DNA of 64,000 nt, taken from the NCBI GenBank assembly GCA_051871515.1, contig JBJECY010000121.1, positions 21,013 through 85,012 on the forward strand. Direction: 5' to 3'. Origin of the DNA: SFTJ01 sp051871515 (GTDB lineage Bacteria; Bacteroidota; Bacteroidia; Bacteroidales; Muribaculaceae). The notes below the pieces were generated by a model. The model saw only the letters and a list, made by a program, of their open reading frames with translations. It ran no database searches and was not told the origin of the DNA. This document shows, piece by piece, positions 26,311 through 35,627 of the stretch (its first letter is position 1; each line of letters begins with the position of its first letter). The position numbers and the translations under genes were made by a program.

Positions 26311-26336
26311 TGCCTATCGTGATGCAAAAATAGGCA
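26311..26336 (-). promoter_or_regulatory. Promoter of the esterase gene inside an inverted repeat
   Basis: TATTTTTG (26325-26332, minus strand) matches TAnnTTTG, and the 6-bp arms TGCCTA/TAGGCA (26311-26316 and 26331-26336) flank and overlap it. The repeat could be an operator. The -33 region has no good TTG. Confidence 0.4.
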
Positions 26337-26530
26337 ATTTTTTGTTGAAAGTGAAAGATTGTGGTGAAGAATTGCTATGTGTGGCTGTTTTAGCATCGTT
26401 GCCGTTGGTGGGTTATCATTTGTTGTTGCCTTCTGCTGAAATGGCGCTTGTGGCAATAGGAAAAGTGGCGTGTAGCGGCTCACATGTGGCGTGGCGGCTA
26501 AGTTAAAAAGCGTGTGAAGTTGTAAAGAAG

Positions 26531-26562
26531 TTTGTGTAGGTGCGAAGTTTTTTGTAATTTTA
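26531..26562 (+). promoter_or_regulatory. Promoter of parC
   Basis: TTTG (26531-26534), 20 bases, then TAATTTTA (26555-26562), one mismatch from the consensus. The leader to the start codon is about 90 bases. Confidence 0.45.
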
Positions 26563-26658
26563 TGGCTCAATAGCAACACAGAGCGCATAGTGTGCCGCCA
26601 AGCAAGTTGGCCCTGCTGTGACGGCATAATGTGCATAAACCTCCTATAACTACACGCG

Positions 26659-29388
26659 ATGAAAGAAGACGATATCGAAGACTACGAAATGCAAGGCGAC
26701 GGTGCCGGCGGTGACGAAGGTAACGAAATAGCCGGACACTCGGCATATAAAGTCCCGAAAGATAAGAAATTGCATCTCTCGGGGATGTATCAGAATTGGT
26801 TTATTGATTATGCCTCGTATGTGATACTCGAGCGAGCCGTGCCTCACATTGAGGACGGTCTTAAGCCCGTGCAACGCCGCATTTTGCATGCCATGAAAGA
26901 GCTTGATGATGGGCGATTTAACAAGGTTGCAAACCTGGTAGGTAGCACCATGCAATATCACCCACATGGCGATGCTTCGATATATGGTGCATTGGTGACC
27001 CTTGGGCAGAAAGGTCTGTTGATTGACACCCAAGGAAACTGGGGTAATGTGTTGACGGGCGACCAAGCTGCCGCACCGCGTTACATTGAGGCGAGATTGT
27101 CGCATTTCGCTCTTGAAACGGTGTTCAGCCCAAAGGTTACGGAGTGGACTAAGAGCTATGACGGACGAAAAGACGAACCAATCACGTTGCCGGCAAAGTT
27201 CCCTTTGCTGCTAATCTATGGTTCGGAGGGTATCGCCGTGGGATTGTCGTGCAAGATTTTGCCGCATAACTTCAATGAGGTGTGTGATGCTGCTGTGTCG
27301 TATCTCAAAAATGAGGATTTTCAGCTCTATCCCGATTTTCAGACTACAGGCGGATATGTAGATGTAAGCCATTACAACGATGGCGAGCGCGGCGGTGTGG
27401 TGAAAATTCGCTCAAAAATTGAGAAACGCGACAATAAGACGCTTGTAATCACCGATTTACCTTATGGTAAAACCGGTACGGCGCTCAAAGAGTCGATTCT
27501 CAAAGCTGCCGAAAAGAATAAGATTAAGATACGCAGCGTGGTTGATTACACAGCCGAGCAAGCCGAGATAGTGGTGACGTTGCAGCCGGGCGTGTCGAGC
27601 GACAAGACCATAGATGCCCTATATGCGTTTACCGACTGCGAAGTGAGCCTGTCGCCCAACTGCTGTGTTATTAAGGACCATAAACCGCAATTCCTTACCA
27701 TCAGCGATGTGCTGCGCGACAGCGTTGACCGCACAAAAGAGATTTTCCGCAGGGAACTTGAAATACAGCGCAACGAGACCCTTGAATCGCTGCACTTTGC
27801 ATCGCTTGAAAAGATTTTCATTGAAGAACGAATCTACAAGGACAAAGGATTTGAAAATGCGCCGAATATGGATGCCGCTGTGGCACATATCGACAGCCGA
27901 TTGGAGCCATTTAAGCCAAAGTTCTATCGCGAAGTGACCACCGACGATATTTTGCGACTGATGGAGATAAAGATGGCGCGCATCTTGAAGTTCAACACCG
28001 AGAAGGCTGATAACTATATAGCCAGCCTGAATGAACGCATTGAGGATATCGACTATAAGTTGGCTCATCTGGTGGAACACACCATTGAGTGGTTTGAGCA
28101 TCTGAAGTTGAAATACGGCGAGAAGTTCCCGCGCAACACCCAAATACGCAATTTCGATACCATCGTGGCATCGAAGGTGGTTGAAGCCAACGAGAAACTG
28201 TATATCAACCGCGAGGAAGGCTTCATAGGCACAAATCTGAAGAAAGACGAGTTTGTGTGCAACTGCTCGGACATTGACGATATCATCATCTTCTATAAAG
28301 ATGGTCGCATGAAGGTGATGAAGGTTGCCGATAAGATTTATGTTGGCAAGAATGTGCTGTACCTTAATGTGTTTAAGCGCAACGATGAGCGCACCATCTA
28401 CAACGTGCTTTATCAAGATGGCCGTGGCGGTATAACCTATATGAAACGCTTTGCCGTGACCGGCATCACTCGCGACCGTGAGTATGACATCACGCAAGGT
28501 AAACCCGGCAGCAAGATTGTTTGGTTCACAGCCAATCCTAATGGCGAGGCCGAGACATTGCGCATCACGTTGAAGCCAAAACAAAAGCTGAAGGTGTTGC
28601 AGTTTGACGTGAACCTTGCCGACCTTGCCGTGAAGGGCAAACAAGCCAAGGGTAACATTGTGACAAAAAACGAGGTGCATCGCATCTCGCTCAAAGAACA
28701 TGGCGTCTCGACCTTGGGCGGCCGCGAAGTGTGGTTTGACCCCGATGTGCTTCGCATCAACTACGACGGGCGCGGATTCTCGCTGGGCGAGTTCTTTAGC
28801 GACGACCGCATCTTGGTGATTATGAACGACGGCAATTTCTACACCACCACATTCGATGCCGAGAATCACTATGAGGAAGGCATCTTGCGCATTGAGAAAT
28901 ATCGCACCGGAGTGGTGTGGACTGCGGTGCTCAACGATGCCGACCAAGGATATGCCTACATTAAGCGCTTCAATCTGGAGTCGAGCGCCAAGCGTCAGCG
29001 CCTGATTGGCGAGAATCCTAAGTCAACTTTGATTGCGCTCACCGATGATAAGTATCCGCGATTTGAGGTGCGTTTTGGCGGTGATGATGCACAGCGCGAG
29101 CCTGTGGTGATTGATGCCGCCGAGTATATTGGCGTGAAGAGCTTCAAGGCCAAAGGAAAGCGCGTGAGCAATTTTGTGATTGACACAATCACGCAGATTG
29201 AATCGCGTGCCGATGATGATGCCGACGACGATTCGTTGCAGTCAGCACCGCAACCCGACATTGACGATGTTGATGTGGAAACGGTTGAACACGATGCTGT
29301 GATTGACCAAGGTGCCGTGCGCGATGCTCTCACCGGTCAGATGAGAATATTTGACGATGACGAGGATGACGACGACGTGAAACAATAA
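26659..29388 (+). CDS. parC: DNA topoisomerase IV subunit A
   Basis: 909 residues. It cuts and rejoins DNA with ParE to decatenate chromosomes. The type IIA core shows YASYVILERAVPHIEDGLKP, RRILHAM, YHPHGDASIYGAL and the catalytic Tyr142 in APRYIEARLS. The C-terminal beta-pinwheel is present but no GyrA box of the QRRGGKG type is seen, which favours ParC over GyrA. The last 100 residues are strongly acidic (DDDEDDDD near the end), an extension common in Bacteroidota ParC. The partner subunit is not in this window. Confidence 0.93.
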   Translation: MKEDDIEDYEMQGDGAGGDEGNEIAGHSAYKVPKDKKLHLSGMYQNWFIDYASYVILERAVPHIEDGLKPVQRRILHAMKELDDGRFNKVANLVGSTMQYHPHGDASIYGALVTLGQKGLLIDTQGNWGNVLTGDQAAAPRYIEARLSHFALETVFSPKVTEWTKSYDGRKDEPITLPAKFPLLLIYGSEGIAVGLSCKILPHNFNEVCDAAVSYLKNEDFQLYPDFQTTGGYVDVSHYNDGERGGVVKIRSKIEKRDNKTLVITDLPYGKTGTALKESILKAAEKNKIKIRSVVDYTAEQAEIVVTLQPGVSSDKTIDALYAFTDCEVSLSPNCCVIKDHKPQFLTISDVLRDSVDRTKEIFRRELEIQRNETLESLHFASLEKIFIEERIYKDKGFENAPNMDAAVAHIDSRLEPFKPKFYREVTTDDILRLMEIKMARILKFNTEKADNYIASLNERIEDIDYKLAHLVEHTIEWFEHLKLKYGEKFPRNTQIRNFDTIVASKVVEANEKLYINREEGFIGTNLKKDEFVCNCSDIDDIIIFYKDGRMKVMKVADKIYVGKNVLYLNVFKRNDERTIYNVLYQDGRGGITYMKRFAVTGITRDREYDITQGKPGSKIVWFTANPNGEAETLRITLKPKQKLKVLQFDVNLADLAVKGKQAKGNIVTKNEVHRISLKEHGVSTLGGREVWFDPDVLRINYDGRGFSLGEFFSDDRILVIMNDGNFYTTTFDAENHYEEGILRIEKYRTGVVWTAVLNDADQGYAYIKRFNLESSAKRQRLIGENPKSTLIALTDDKYPRFEVRFGGDDAQREPVVIDAAEYIGVKSFKAKGKRVSNFVIDTITQIESRADDDADDDSLQSAPQPDIDDVDVETVEHDAVIDQGAVRDALTGQMRIFDDDEDDDDVKQ

Positions 29389-29419
29389 GAGGACTCTGAC
29401 ACCTATCCGGAAAAGTTGA

Positions 29420-30310
29420 TTGATGATGCTTATGAGCTTAAGAAGTGGAATAACAGCTTTGCTGATGTGCTTGGCGGCGATGATGGCTGCCAATGCTCAA
29501 AACACGGCCGTTGAAAATGAGGCGATGACTGTTGAGCGCCCTGTGGCATCGAGCTTTATGATTGGTGCCGGCTCCTCGAGCATCCTTGACACTTATTTAA
29601 GCTCAATCACCAACAGAGGGTGGCATGTGCGCATGGAATATGAACGCTTGCAGGCAATGCGCTTTGACCCTGAACGCTGGATAATGCAGCTTGATGCCGG
29701 TGTTGACTATGACAACGTGAACAATCCCGCCGGCAATCATACAACACACTCGCTGATGGTTGATTTCAGATGGGGCATGATGCGCCGATTTTCTGATGTT
29801 GGAGTGCGTGGGCTGCAATTGGCGTTGGGTGGAACCACGCAATTGCGCGGCGGAGCCATCTATAAGCCATCGAACAGCAATAACTTGGTGTCGGCAAAGA
29901 TACATTGGTCGGTTGGCATCACGGGCATGGCTTCTTATCCTGTGCGGGTGTTGAGCGTGCCGGTGACGCTGCGTTGCCAAGCTGTGCTGCCAGTGGCTGG
30001 CGTGTTTTTCTCGCCGCAGTATGGCGAGACGTATTATGAGATTTATATTGGCAACCATTCGGGGCTTGCTCACTTTGGATGGTGGGGAAACCGATTTGAT
30101 ATGATGGGGCTTTTCACCGCCGATATGCACCTTGGGCGCACGGTGCTGCGCGTGGGTTACCGCACCAACATCTCCACTTCGTGGGTCAATAATCTCAACA
30201 CCCATATCTTCACCCACGAGGCTGTGCTTGGCTTGGGAGGCGAGTGGCTCACACTGAGCAAAGGCAAGGCGATGAATGGTAAATCGAAAGTCATATCGGC
30301 AATATACTGA
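29420..30310 (+). CDS. DUF3316-like outer-membrane beta-barrel protein
   Basis: 296 residues with a signal peptide ending near ANAQ. The rest alternates hydrophobic and polar residues as in a small beta-barrel (WHVRMEYERL, HSLMVDFRWGMM, TVLRVGYRTNIS). It resembles DUF3316 proteins, which are Bacteroidota-specific and uncharacterised. It starts 31 bases after parC and its stop overlaps the next gene's first possible start (TGATG). So it may be co-transcribed with parC and the S41 protease gene. The family call rests on overall pattern only. Confidence 0.7.
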   Translation: MMMLMSLRSGITALLMCLAAMMAANAQNTAVENEAMTVERPVASSFMIGAGSSSILDTYLSSITNRGWHVRMEYERLQAMRFDPERWIMQLDAGVDYDNVNNPAGNHTTHSLMVDFRWGMMRRFSDVGVRGLQLALGGTTQLRGGAIYKPSNSNNLVSAKIHWSVGITGMASYPVRVLSVPVTLRCQAVLPVAGVFFSPQYGETYYEIYIGNHSGLAHFGWWGNRFDMMGLFTADMHLGRTVLRVGYRTNISTSWVNNLNTHIFTHEAVLGLGGEWLTLSKGKAMNGKSKVISAIY

Positions 30311-30318
30311 TGAATGAT

Positions 30319-31356
30319 ATGAAATCAAGACTGTGTAACATATTGATATTAATGAGCTTGGTGCTCATGGTTGCAAGTTGCCACCAGGAAGAAGAGTATG
30401 CCAACGACCCTTATGGCAATTTCGACTCGTTGTGGCGAACCATTGATGAGCATTATTGTTTTTTCAAGTATAAGGACATCGACTGGGACGAAGTGGGTGA
30501 GCGTTATCGCGCACAGTTGCAGCCGGGAATGACTGCCACTGAGCTGTTTGATGTGTGCGCTTCCATGCTCAAAGAGCTGAAAGACGGCCACACCAACCTG
30601 ATTTCGCCCTGGGATGTGTCGCGCTATTGGATTTGGGAACAGTATCCGGTTAACTACGATGAACGTGTGATTGACCAGTATTACCTGAATTTTGAGTATA
30701 AAAAGGCTTGCGGCATTAAGTATGCCGTGCTCAAAAACAACTTCGGATATATGTACTACGGCGACTTCTCGGTGAGCGTGGGCGAGGGCAACCTCGACAT
30801 GATAATGTCAACACTCGCTTCGTGTGACGGCATGATTGTTGACGTGCGCAGCAATGGCGGCGGCTTGCTCACCAACGTGGAGCCTATTGTGGCACGATTC
30901 ATAAACCAACGCATACATGCCGGTGCCATTTCGCATAAAACCGGACCCGGGCACGACGACTTCTCGCAGCCTTATGACTACTATTTTGATGCTGCATCGT
31001 CGGGGCGTGTGAAGTTCTTCAAACCGGTGGTGGTGCTTGCCAATAGAGGCTCATTTAGCGCCACCAACAATTTTGTGTCGGTGATGCAATCGCTGCCGCA
31101 AGTTAAGGTGGTGGGCGACGTCACCGGCGGCGGTTGCGGTTTGCCTTTCACCGGCGAATTGCCCAACGGATGGTCGGTGCGATATTCGGCAAGCGCAATC
31201 ACTGATTCGCAAGGCCGCATCACTGAGTTTGGCGTGGAACCTGATTACAGAGTTGACATGACAGCTGAAGAGATTGCCCTTGGCAAAGATGCCATTCTTG
31301 AAAAGGCTTTTCTGGTGCTAAACGACATGATTGCCAACCAGGTGAGCCAAGAATAG
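30319..31356 (+). CDS. S41-family protease lipoprotein
   Basis: The start at 30319 gives a compact lipoprotein signal (LVLMVASC, Cys 21 from that Met). An ATG three codons earlier is also possible and overlaps the previous stop. The protein has the C-terminal-processing-protease fold: an N-terminal helical region with LWRTIDEHYCFFKYKDIDW, then the S41 core with DGMIVDVRSNGGG, and the nucleophile Ser in RGSFSATNNF. A PDZ domain is short or missing. Such lipoproteins act in the periplasm on unknown substrates. It appears to be the last gene of the parC transcript, with acyl-CoA ligase 64 bases further on. Confidence 0.88.
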   Translation: MKSRLCNILILMSLVLMVASCHQEEEYANDPYGNFDSLWRTIDEHYCFFKYKDIDWDEVGERYRAQLQPGMTATELFDVCASMLKELKDGHTNLISPWDVSRYWIWEQYPVNYDERVIDQYYLNFEYKKACGIKYAVLKNNFGYMYYGDFSVSVGEGNLDMIMSTLASCDGMIVDVRSNGGGLLTNVEPIVARFINQRIHAGAISHKTGPGHDDFSQPYDYYFDAASSGRVKFFKPVVVLANRGSFSATNNFVSVMQSLPQVKVVGDVTGGGCGLPFTGELPNGWSVRYSASAITDSQGRITEFGVEPDYRVDMTAEEIALGKDAILEKAFLVLNDMIANQVSQE

Positions 31357-31420
31357 ACATAATTGAGAGAAGTAACACAAATGTTGAATAAAAAGTATTA
31401 ATCATAAATAAATATTAGTC

Positions 31421-33070
31421 ATGGACAAATCAATCAACAAGTATATCGAGGAGTCGGTGAAAAAGAATTGGCAAGGCGAGGCTTTGACTGATTTGCAAGG
31501 TGCAACACTCACCTTTGAACAGATGGCAGTGAAAATTGCCAAGTTGCAGATTGTGTTTAAGGCAGTGGGCATAGGCGAGGGTGATAAGATAGCCCTCTGC
31601 GCCAAGAACAGCAGCCAATGGGCTACGGCCTTTTTTGCCACAATCACCTGTGGCGCTGTGGCAGTGCCTTTGTTGCATGAATTTAAGCCCGATGCTCTGC
31701 ATCACCTCATCAACCACAGCGAGGCAAAAGTGCTGTTTGTTGATGACCATATATGGCGCACTTTGCAGGAGCAAAAGCTGCCCAAGCTGGTGGCGGTGGT
31801 GCGCATGAGCGACTATAGCTTGGCGCTGTGCCGCGACGAGAAAGTGCAGCACGCCCACGACAATGTTGAGAGCCTGTATATTAAGCAATATCCCAAAGGC
31901 TTGACACCCAACGACATCTGCTATTGTGATGCTCAGGCCGAAGATTTGGCGGTGATAAACTATACATCGGGGTCAACCGGCAACTCAAAGGGCGTGATGA
32001 TTCCGCAGCGAGCGCTGGCTTCAAACATGAAGTTCTCAATTGAGCACCTCACCTTCCTGAAACCCGGCGACGGCGTGGTGTGCATGCTGCCTCTGGCACA
32101 CATGTATGGGTTGATGATTGACCTTATCCACCCCATAGTGAAAGGTTGCCATGTGCATTTCTTGAGCCGTAGCCTCTCACCAAAAATCATTCTTGAGGCG
32201 TTTCGTGAGGTTCGTCCTAAATTGGTGGTTACCGTGCCGCTCATTGTTGAGAAAATCATCAAGGGCAAGGTGTTCCCGTTGCTTGCCACACCAAGGATTA
32301 GACTTTTGCTGAAGTTGCCCATTGTGCGCACATTGTTGCTTAAGAAGATTCGCCGCAGTATCATCGACGTGTTTGGCGGCAATCTGATGCAGCTTATTGT
32401 GGGCGGAGCAGCTCTCGATAAAGAGGTTGACCGTTTCCTATCGTTGATACATTTCCCCATCACCGTGGGTTATGGAATGACCGAATGTGCACCGCTGCTT
32501 GCTTATGCTCCGTGGAACGAGACCAAGAGCGGATGCTCAGGCAGACTTGTTGACCGTATGGAGATGCGCATCGACTCAGCCGACCCTGAGAATGTGGCTG
32601 GTGAGCTGTGGGTGAAAGGCGAGAATGTGATGCTGGGTTACTTCAACAACGAGGAAGCCACCAACGCTGTGATGAAAGACGGTTGGATGAACACCGGCGA
32701 CTTGTGTAATGTTGATGCCGACGGATTTATCTTTATTCGTGGACGCAGCAAGAATATGATTCTTGGTCCATCGGGGCAGAACATCTATCCTGAGGAAATT
32801 GAGCCGGTGATTGCCAATATTGAATATGTGCTTGAAAACATTGTGATTGAGGAAAAAGGCAAACTCATTGCTTTGATTTATCCCGATTATGATGCCGCCA
32901 AGGCAAAGGGGCTCGATAAGGAAGCGCTTGCCAGTGAGATTAAGGCAAATGTGATGAAAGCCAATAGCGGATTGCCTTCGTATGCTCGCGTGGCTGATGT
33001 GCGTTTGCGCGATGAGGAGTTTGAAAAAACGCCTAAGCATAGCATAAAACGATTCCTTTATCAGAAGTGA
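31421..33070 (+). CDS. AMP-binding acyl-CoA ligase (long-chain fatty acid type)
   Basis: 549 residues. It activates a carboxylic acid with ATP to an acyl-AMP and then a CoA thioester. The P-loop-like block INYTSGSTGNSKGVMI, the A5 block GYGMTECAP, the A7 block MNTGDLCNVDADGFIFIRGR and the late KTPKHSIKRF with the catalytic-type Lys are all clear. There is no signal peptide, so the enzyme is cytoplasmic or membrane-associated. Long-chain fatty acids are the likeliest substrate, but specificity cannot be read from the sequence. A strong terminator follows. Confidence 0.9.
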   Translation: MDKSINKYIEESVKKNWQGEALTDLQGATLTFEQMAVKIAKLQIVFKAVGIGEGDKIALCAKNSSQWATAFFATITCGAVAVPLLHEFKPDALHHLINHSEAKVLFVDDHIWRTLQEQKLPKLVAVVRMSDYSLALCRDEKVQHAHDNVESLYIKQYPKGLTPNDICYCDAQAEDLAVINYTSGSTGNSKGVMIPQRALASNMKFSIEHLTFLKPGDGVVCMLPLAHMYGLMIDLIHPIVKGCHVHFLSRSLSPKIILEAFREVRPKLVVTVPLIVEKIIKGKVFPLLATPRIRLLLKLPIVRTLLLKKIRRSIIDVFGGNLMQLIVGGAALDKEVDRFLSLIHFPITVGYGMTECAPLLAYAPWNETKSGCSGRLVDRMEMRIDSADPENVAGELWVKGENVMLGYFNNEEATNAVMKDGWMNTGDLCNVDADGFIFIRGRSKNMILGPSGQNIYPEEIEPVIANIEYVLENIVIEEKGKLIALIYPDYDAAKAKGLDKEALASEIKANVMKANSGLPSYARVADVRLRDEEFEKTPKHSIKRFLYQK

Positions 33071-33089
33071 TTTCGCATAAATTTACTAT

Positions 33090-33135
33090 AACGCCGCCTG
33101 ATGTGTTTGCAACGTCAGGCGGCGTTTGCTATTTA
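33090..33135 (+). terminator. Terminator after the acyl-CoA ligase gene
   Basis: A perfect 12-bp inverted repeat, AACGCCGCCTGA at 33090-33101 with its complement at 33115-33126, is followed by a T-rich stretch. Confidence 0.8.
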
Positions 33136-33212
33136 TTGTTGCATTGTTTTGCGTTGTGAATCAGTGAGTTAAATTTATTGGAGTAGCTTATGGTCGAGAT
33201 TGGCTGTGAGGG

Positions 33213-33252
33213 TAAAAAACGTCGTGAAGTAATGTTTTTACTTCACGACGTT
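33213..33252 (-). terminator. Terminator of tRNA-Leu
   Basis: A perfect 15-bp stem (33218-33232 with 33238-33252, 5-base loop) is followed on the minus strand by a run of six T, 28 bases past the tRNA 3' end. Confidence 0.85.
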
Positions 33253-33279
33253 GAATAGAAATAGTTTTAGTTGATGTTG

Positions 33280-33361
33280 TGCGCATGAAGGGACTCGAAC
33301 CCCCACGCCTTACGGCATTAGATCCTAAGTCTAACGCGGCTACCAATTACGCCACATGCGC
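33280..33361 (-). tRNA. tRNA-Leu, anticodon UAG
   Basis: An 82-base tRNA with a perfect 7-bp acceptor stem (GCGCATG/CATGCGC), discriminator A, D arm with TTGGTAG, anticodon stem TTAGA/TCTAA around loop CTTAGGA, a long variable arm (TGCCGTAAGGCGT) typical of Leu, and T-loop GGTTCGAGTCC. It reads CUA codons. CCA is not encoded. Confidence 0.97.
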
Positions 33362-33372
33362 AAAACGTGATG

Positions 33373-33380
33373 CAAAGGTA
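33373..33380 (-). promoter_or_regulatory. Promoter -7 element of tRNA-Leu
   Basis: TACCTTTG on the minus strand, ending 11 bases before the tRNA 5' end, matches TAnnTTTG. Confidence 0.7.
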
Positions 33381-33455
33381 GTGATTATTTTTTGAAAATA
33401 AAAATTAACTCTGCGTTTTTTGTGTTAAGTGGGGTGATAATGCCTGTTTTTGTTG

Positions 33456-33463
33456 TATATTTG
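33456..33463 (+). promoter_or_regulatory. Promoter -7 element of the cobalamin adenosyltransferase gene
   Basis: TATATTTG matches TAnnTTTG, 33 bases before the start codon. No clear -33 TTG. No cobalamin riboswitch-like structure is seen between tRNA-Leu and this gene. Confidence 0.5.
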
Positions 33464-33496
33464 AAGTTGGTTATTATTGAGACAATAAATTAGAAA

Positions 33497-34021
33497 TTGA
33501 TGGACGAACAACGATATGTGAGAGTTTACACCGGCAACGGTCAGGGAAAAACCACGGCGGCTTTTGGCGTTGTGGTGAGGGCATTGTGTGCCGGTATGAG
33601 AGTGTATGTGGGGCAGTTTGTGAAAGATGAAGCCTACAACGAAGCCCGTCTTACCGAACATTTTGATAATGTTGAGATTGAGCAGCTTGGCGATGGCTGT
33701 TTCTTGTTCCGCGCGCCTTGTGCTCACGACCGTGAGGTGGCATTGGCTGCGTTGCATAAGGCTGCTGAACTGATGCATGGCGGCAACTATGACTTAGTGG
33801 TGCTCGACGAACTATGCATAGCGTTGCATTATAAGCTCTTGACCATTGATGAGGTGTTGCAGGCATTGCAGCAGCGTTGCCCTAAGACCGAGGTTATAAT
33901 AACCGGGAGATATGCTCCCCAGCAACTTATTGACTATGCTGATTTGGTGACTGAGATGCTTGAGGTGAAACATTATTACATCACCAAAGGTGTGACCTCG
34001 CGCAATGGATTTGACCATTGA
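33497..34021 (+). CDS. cobO: Cob(I)yrinic acid a,c-diamide adenosyltransferase
   Basis: 174 residues, the CobO/BtuR-type enzyme that transfers the adenosyl group of ATP to cobalt in corrinoids to make coenzyme B12 forms. The P-loop VYTGNGQGKTTAAFG is at the N-terminus, followed by RVYVGQFVKD and a Walker-B-like DLVVLDELCIAL, then TGRYAP and the C-terminal KGVTSRNGFDH. It stands alone here, away from other B12 genes, which suggests salvage of imported corrinoids rather than de novo synthesis, although the rest of the genome is unseen. Confidence 0.94.
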   Translation: MMDEQRYVRVYTGNGQGKTTAAFGVVVRALCAGMRVYVGQFVKDEAYNEARLTEHFDNVEIEQLGDGCFLFRAPCAHDREVALAALHKAAELMHGGNYDLVVLDELCIALHYKLLTIDEVLQALQQRCPKTEVIITGRYAPQQLIDYADLVTEMLEVKHYYITKGVTSRNGFDH

Positions 34022-34449
34022 TGGAGTGTTGTTGCCACGCTAATAAAAAATAATTGCTTGTTTTAATATAATTAAAGAAATGTGTGCTCAAATTTTGCCC
34101 ATAGCTGGCATAAATTTGCGGCATGATGCCTTATGCACGTTTATTTGGCAGTGCACATTATTTATATATAATGCATAAATGCGTGCGGGCATCGGTGATA
34201 ATAAATTAAGGAAACAGCATTTCATGCCAGTGAAAACATGGCAAAAAATTATTTACTATGGTAGAATCAAAGATTTCATTTGAGGGAAAGTTCGCCATTC
34301 ATGTGGCGCCATGTTGCTGTATGCAATCACATCATCAGCAGGTGTATTGATTCACAAACCCCAGAGAGCAAGACATAAATTGACATCACCACACATTACG
34401 GGTGTGATGCATTACTATAGATTATTAACTAATTAAACAACAAATCATT
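34022..34449 (+). other. AT-rich intergenic region, no gene seen
   Basis: 428 bases with no convincing reading frame. A TAAATTTG (34111-34118) resembles a -7 element but has no gene close enough to be sure. A small imperfect hairpin (CATCACC/GGTGTGATG, about 34383-34412) precedes the lipoprotein gene. Confidence 0.5.
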
Positions 34450-35175
34450 ATGAAACAAACTATTGTAACAATTATTTCTGTTCTGCTATTTGCTTCATGC
34501 ACGCAGAATGATTTCGTTCCAAACAAATCGATATTGGAAGAAATCCCTTTTGACGAACTCACAGAAGTGTTTGAGTATGAACGAACTCACGAATCGGGAA
34601 ATTGGAAATTTCAAAATTTATATCCTGTAATCAGGTCATGTGCTGAGAGTATGAATGAGATTGAAAGAGCCAAATATGCAAAATTAACGTATCGTGAATT
34701 GTATAATGCAGGAAATGAACTATGTGATTCTGCTGCATCTGCTGAAATTAAAGAGCAGTGGAATCAGAAATATGAATCTTACTTGCCACAAGCTAAGGCT
34801 ATATCCCAGACTATGTATCAAGACATTTTGGCGAAATATAAAGAGTTTGTGCGTCGCTATCAAGTCCATGCATTTGAATTATGGTTGTCAGAAAATAATT
34901 ATGACCGATATTTGAATGAGCGTATTTATCATATATGGGATAGTGATATTTGTGATTATAGCGAGGATTTGTGGAATTATGAAAACATTATCAAAGATAA
35001 GATTGATTCTGATTTTGAGTGCCGCTTTATGTGGGTAGCTACTAAGAAACTTGACAGAATAAAAGATAAGTATCCGTTGGCTCATATGTTTTTTAATGAT
35101 TTGATTATTCAACTCTCAAATTATGTTGATTTTACAAAAATTGATGAGCAAGGGAACATTAACCAGTATTTTTGA
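34450..35175 (+). CDS. Unrecognised lipoprotein
   Basis: 241 residues. The N-terminus MKQTIVTIISVLLFASC is a clear lipoprotein signal with lipid Cys 17. The mature part is rich in Glu, Lys, Tyr and Asn, looks mostly helical, and contains no motif I recognise. Base composition is markedly more AT-rich than the neighbouring genes and codon choice differs, which suggests recent acquisition. It stands alone between cobO and a structured intergenic region. A short GC hairpin follows the stop codon. Function unknown. Confidence 0.8.
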   Translation: MKQTIVTIISVLLFASCTQNDFVPNKSILEEIPFDELTEVFEYERTHESGNWKFQNLYPVIRSCAESMNEIERAKYAKLTYRELYNAGNELCDSAASAEIKEQWNQKYESYLPQAKAISQTMYQDILAKYKEFVRRYQVHAFELWLSENNYDRYLNERIYHIWDSDICDYSEDLWNYENIIKDKIDSDFECRFMWVATKKLDRIKDKYPLAHMFFNDLIIQLSNYVDFTKIDEQGNINQYF

Positions 35176-35188
35176 TAAACTCAGGCTT

Positions 35189-35214
35189 AGCGCTGGTGGC
35201 GCTTTTGCTCTTTT
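35189..35214 (+). terminator. Short terminator after the lipoprotein gene
   Basis: AGCGC (35189-35193) pairs with GCGCT (35199-35203), followed by TTTGCTCTTTT. The stem is short, so strength is doubtful. Confidence 0.45.
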
Positions 35215-35223
35215 ATGATTTAT

Positions 35224-35448
35224 TTGCGTTGGTGAGCAGGAAATTTGCTCATCAACGCAATAATTTTGCACCATGAGGAAGAGATTCTCTTAAAAAGAGC
35301 TTCGCTTCTGAGCGAGAAAAAGAATTATTTTTACAATTAATTAAACCCAAATCAGCCATCAGGCAGTTGAGCGCAAACGTATTTTGGTTTTTGTCATCAG
35401 CACAAAAATAAAAAATTGTTATCATCATAACGCTAATGGCTGATTTGG
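35224..35448 (+). other. Structured intergenic region with two strong inverted repeats
   Basis: A 15-bp hairpin (35224-35238 with 35246-35260, one G-U pair) is immediately followed by TAATTTTG (35261-35268), a consensus -7 element. Downstream, 13 perfectly complementary bases (35347-35359 with 35436-35448, starting CCAAATCAGCCAT) enclose 76 bases. Together they could be a small RNA or a structured leader of the micro-ORF at 35474. A six-codon frame (MRKRFS) starts at 35272, just after the -7 element. Confidence 0.4.
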
Positions 35449-35473
35449 ATTAAAAAAAGAAAGAGAAAGAATC

Positions 35474-35560
35474 ATGTTGATACTTGCAATTATATTGGTT
35501 GTTTTCACATTGTGTGCGGTGACTTCACCTGAGTTTACCAAACCAGATGAGAAAAGATGA
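35474..35560 (+). CDS. Possible 28-residue membrane micro-protein
   Basis: The frame reads MLILAIILVVFTLCAVTS then a short polar tail ending EKR. That is one hydrophobic helix long enough to span a membrane, with a charged C-terminus. It follows a purine-rich stretch and the large inverted repeat. No homology can be claimed. It could equally be a chance frame in an AT-rich region. Confidence 0.35.
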   Translation: MLILAIILVVFTLCAVTSPEFTKPDEKR

Positions 35561-35587
35561 TTGTGCGTAGCGAGATTGTGCGGCGCA

Positions 35588-35627
35588 CAAAAAAACGAGG
35601 ATTTTGGCCGTTGGGCCTTAATCCTCG
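35588..35627 (-). terminator. Terminator of typA
   Basis: CGAGGATT (35596-35603) pairs with AATCCTCG (35620-35627), with an inner GGCC/GGCC pairing, and is followed on the minus strand by seven T (35589-35595). Confidence 0.8.

Noticed and set aside
27619..28947. 442-codon open frame antisense to parC
   Set aside because: It is fully inside a conserved topoisomerase gene on the other strand, and its His- and Leu-rich composition is typical of a shadow frame.
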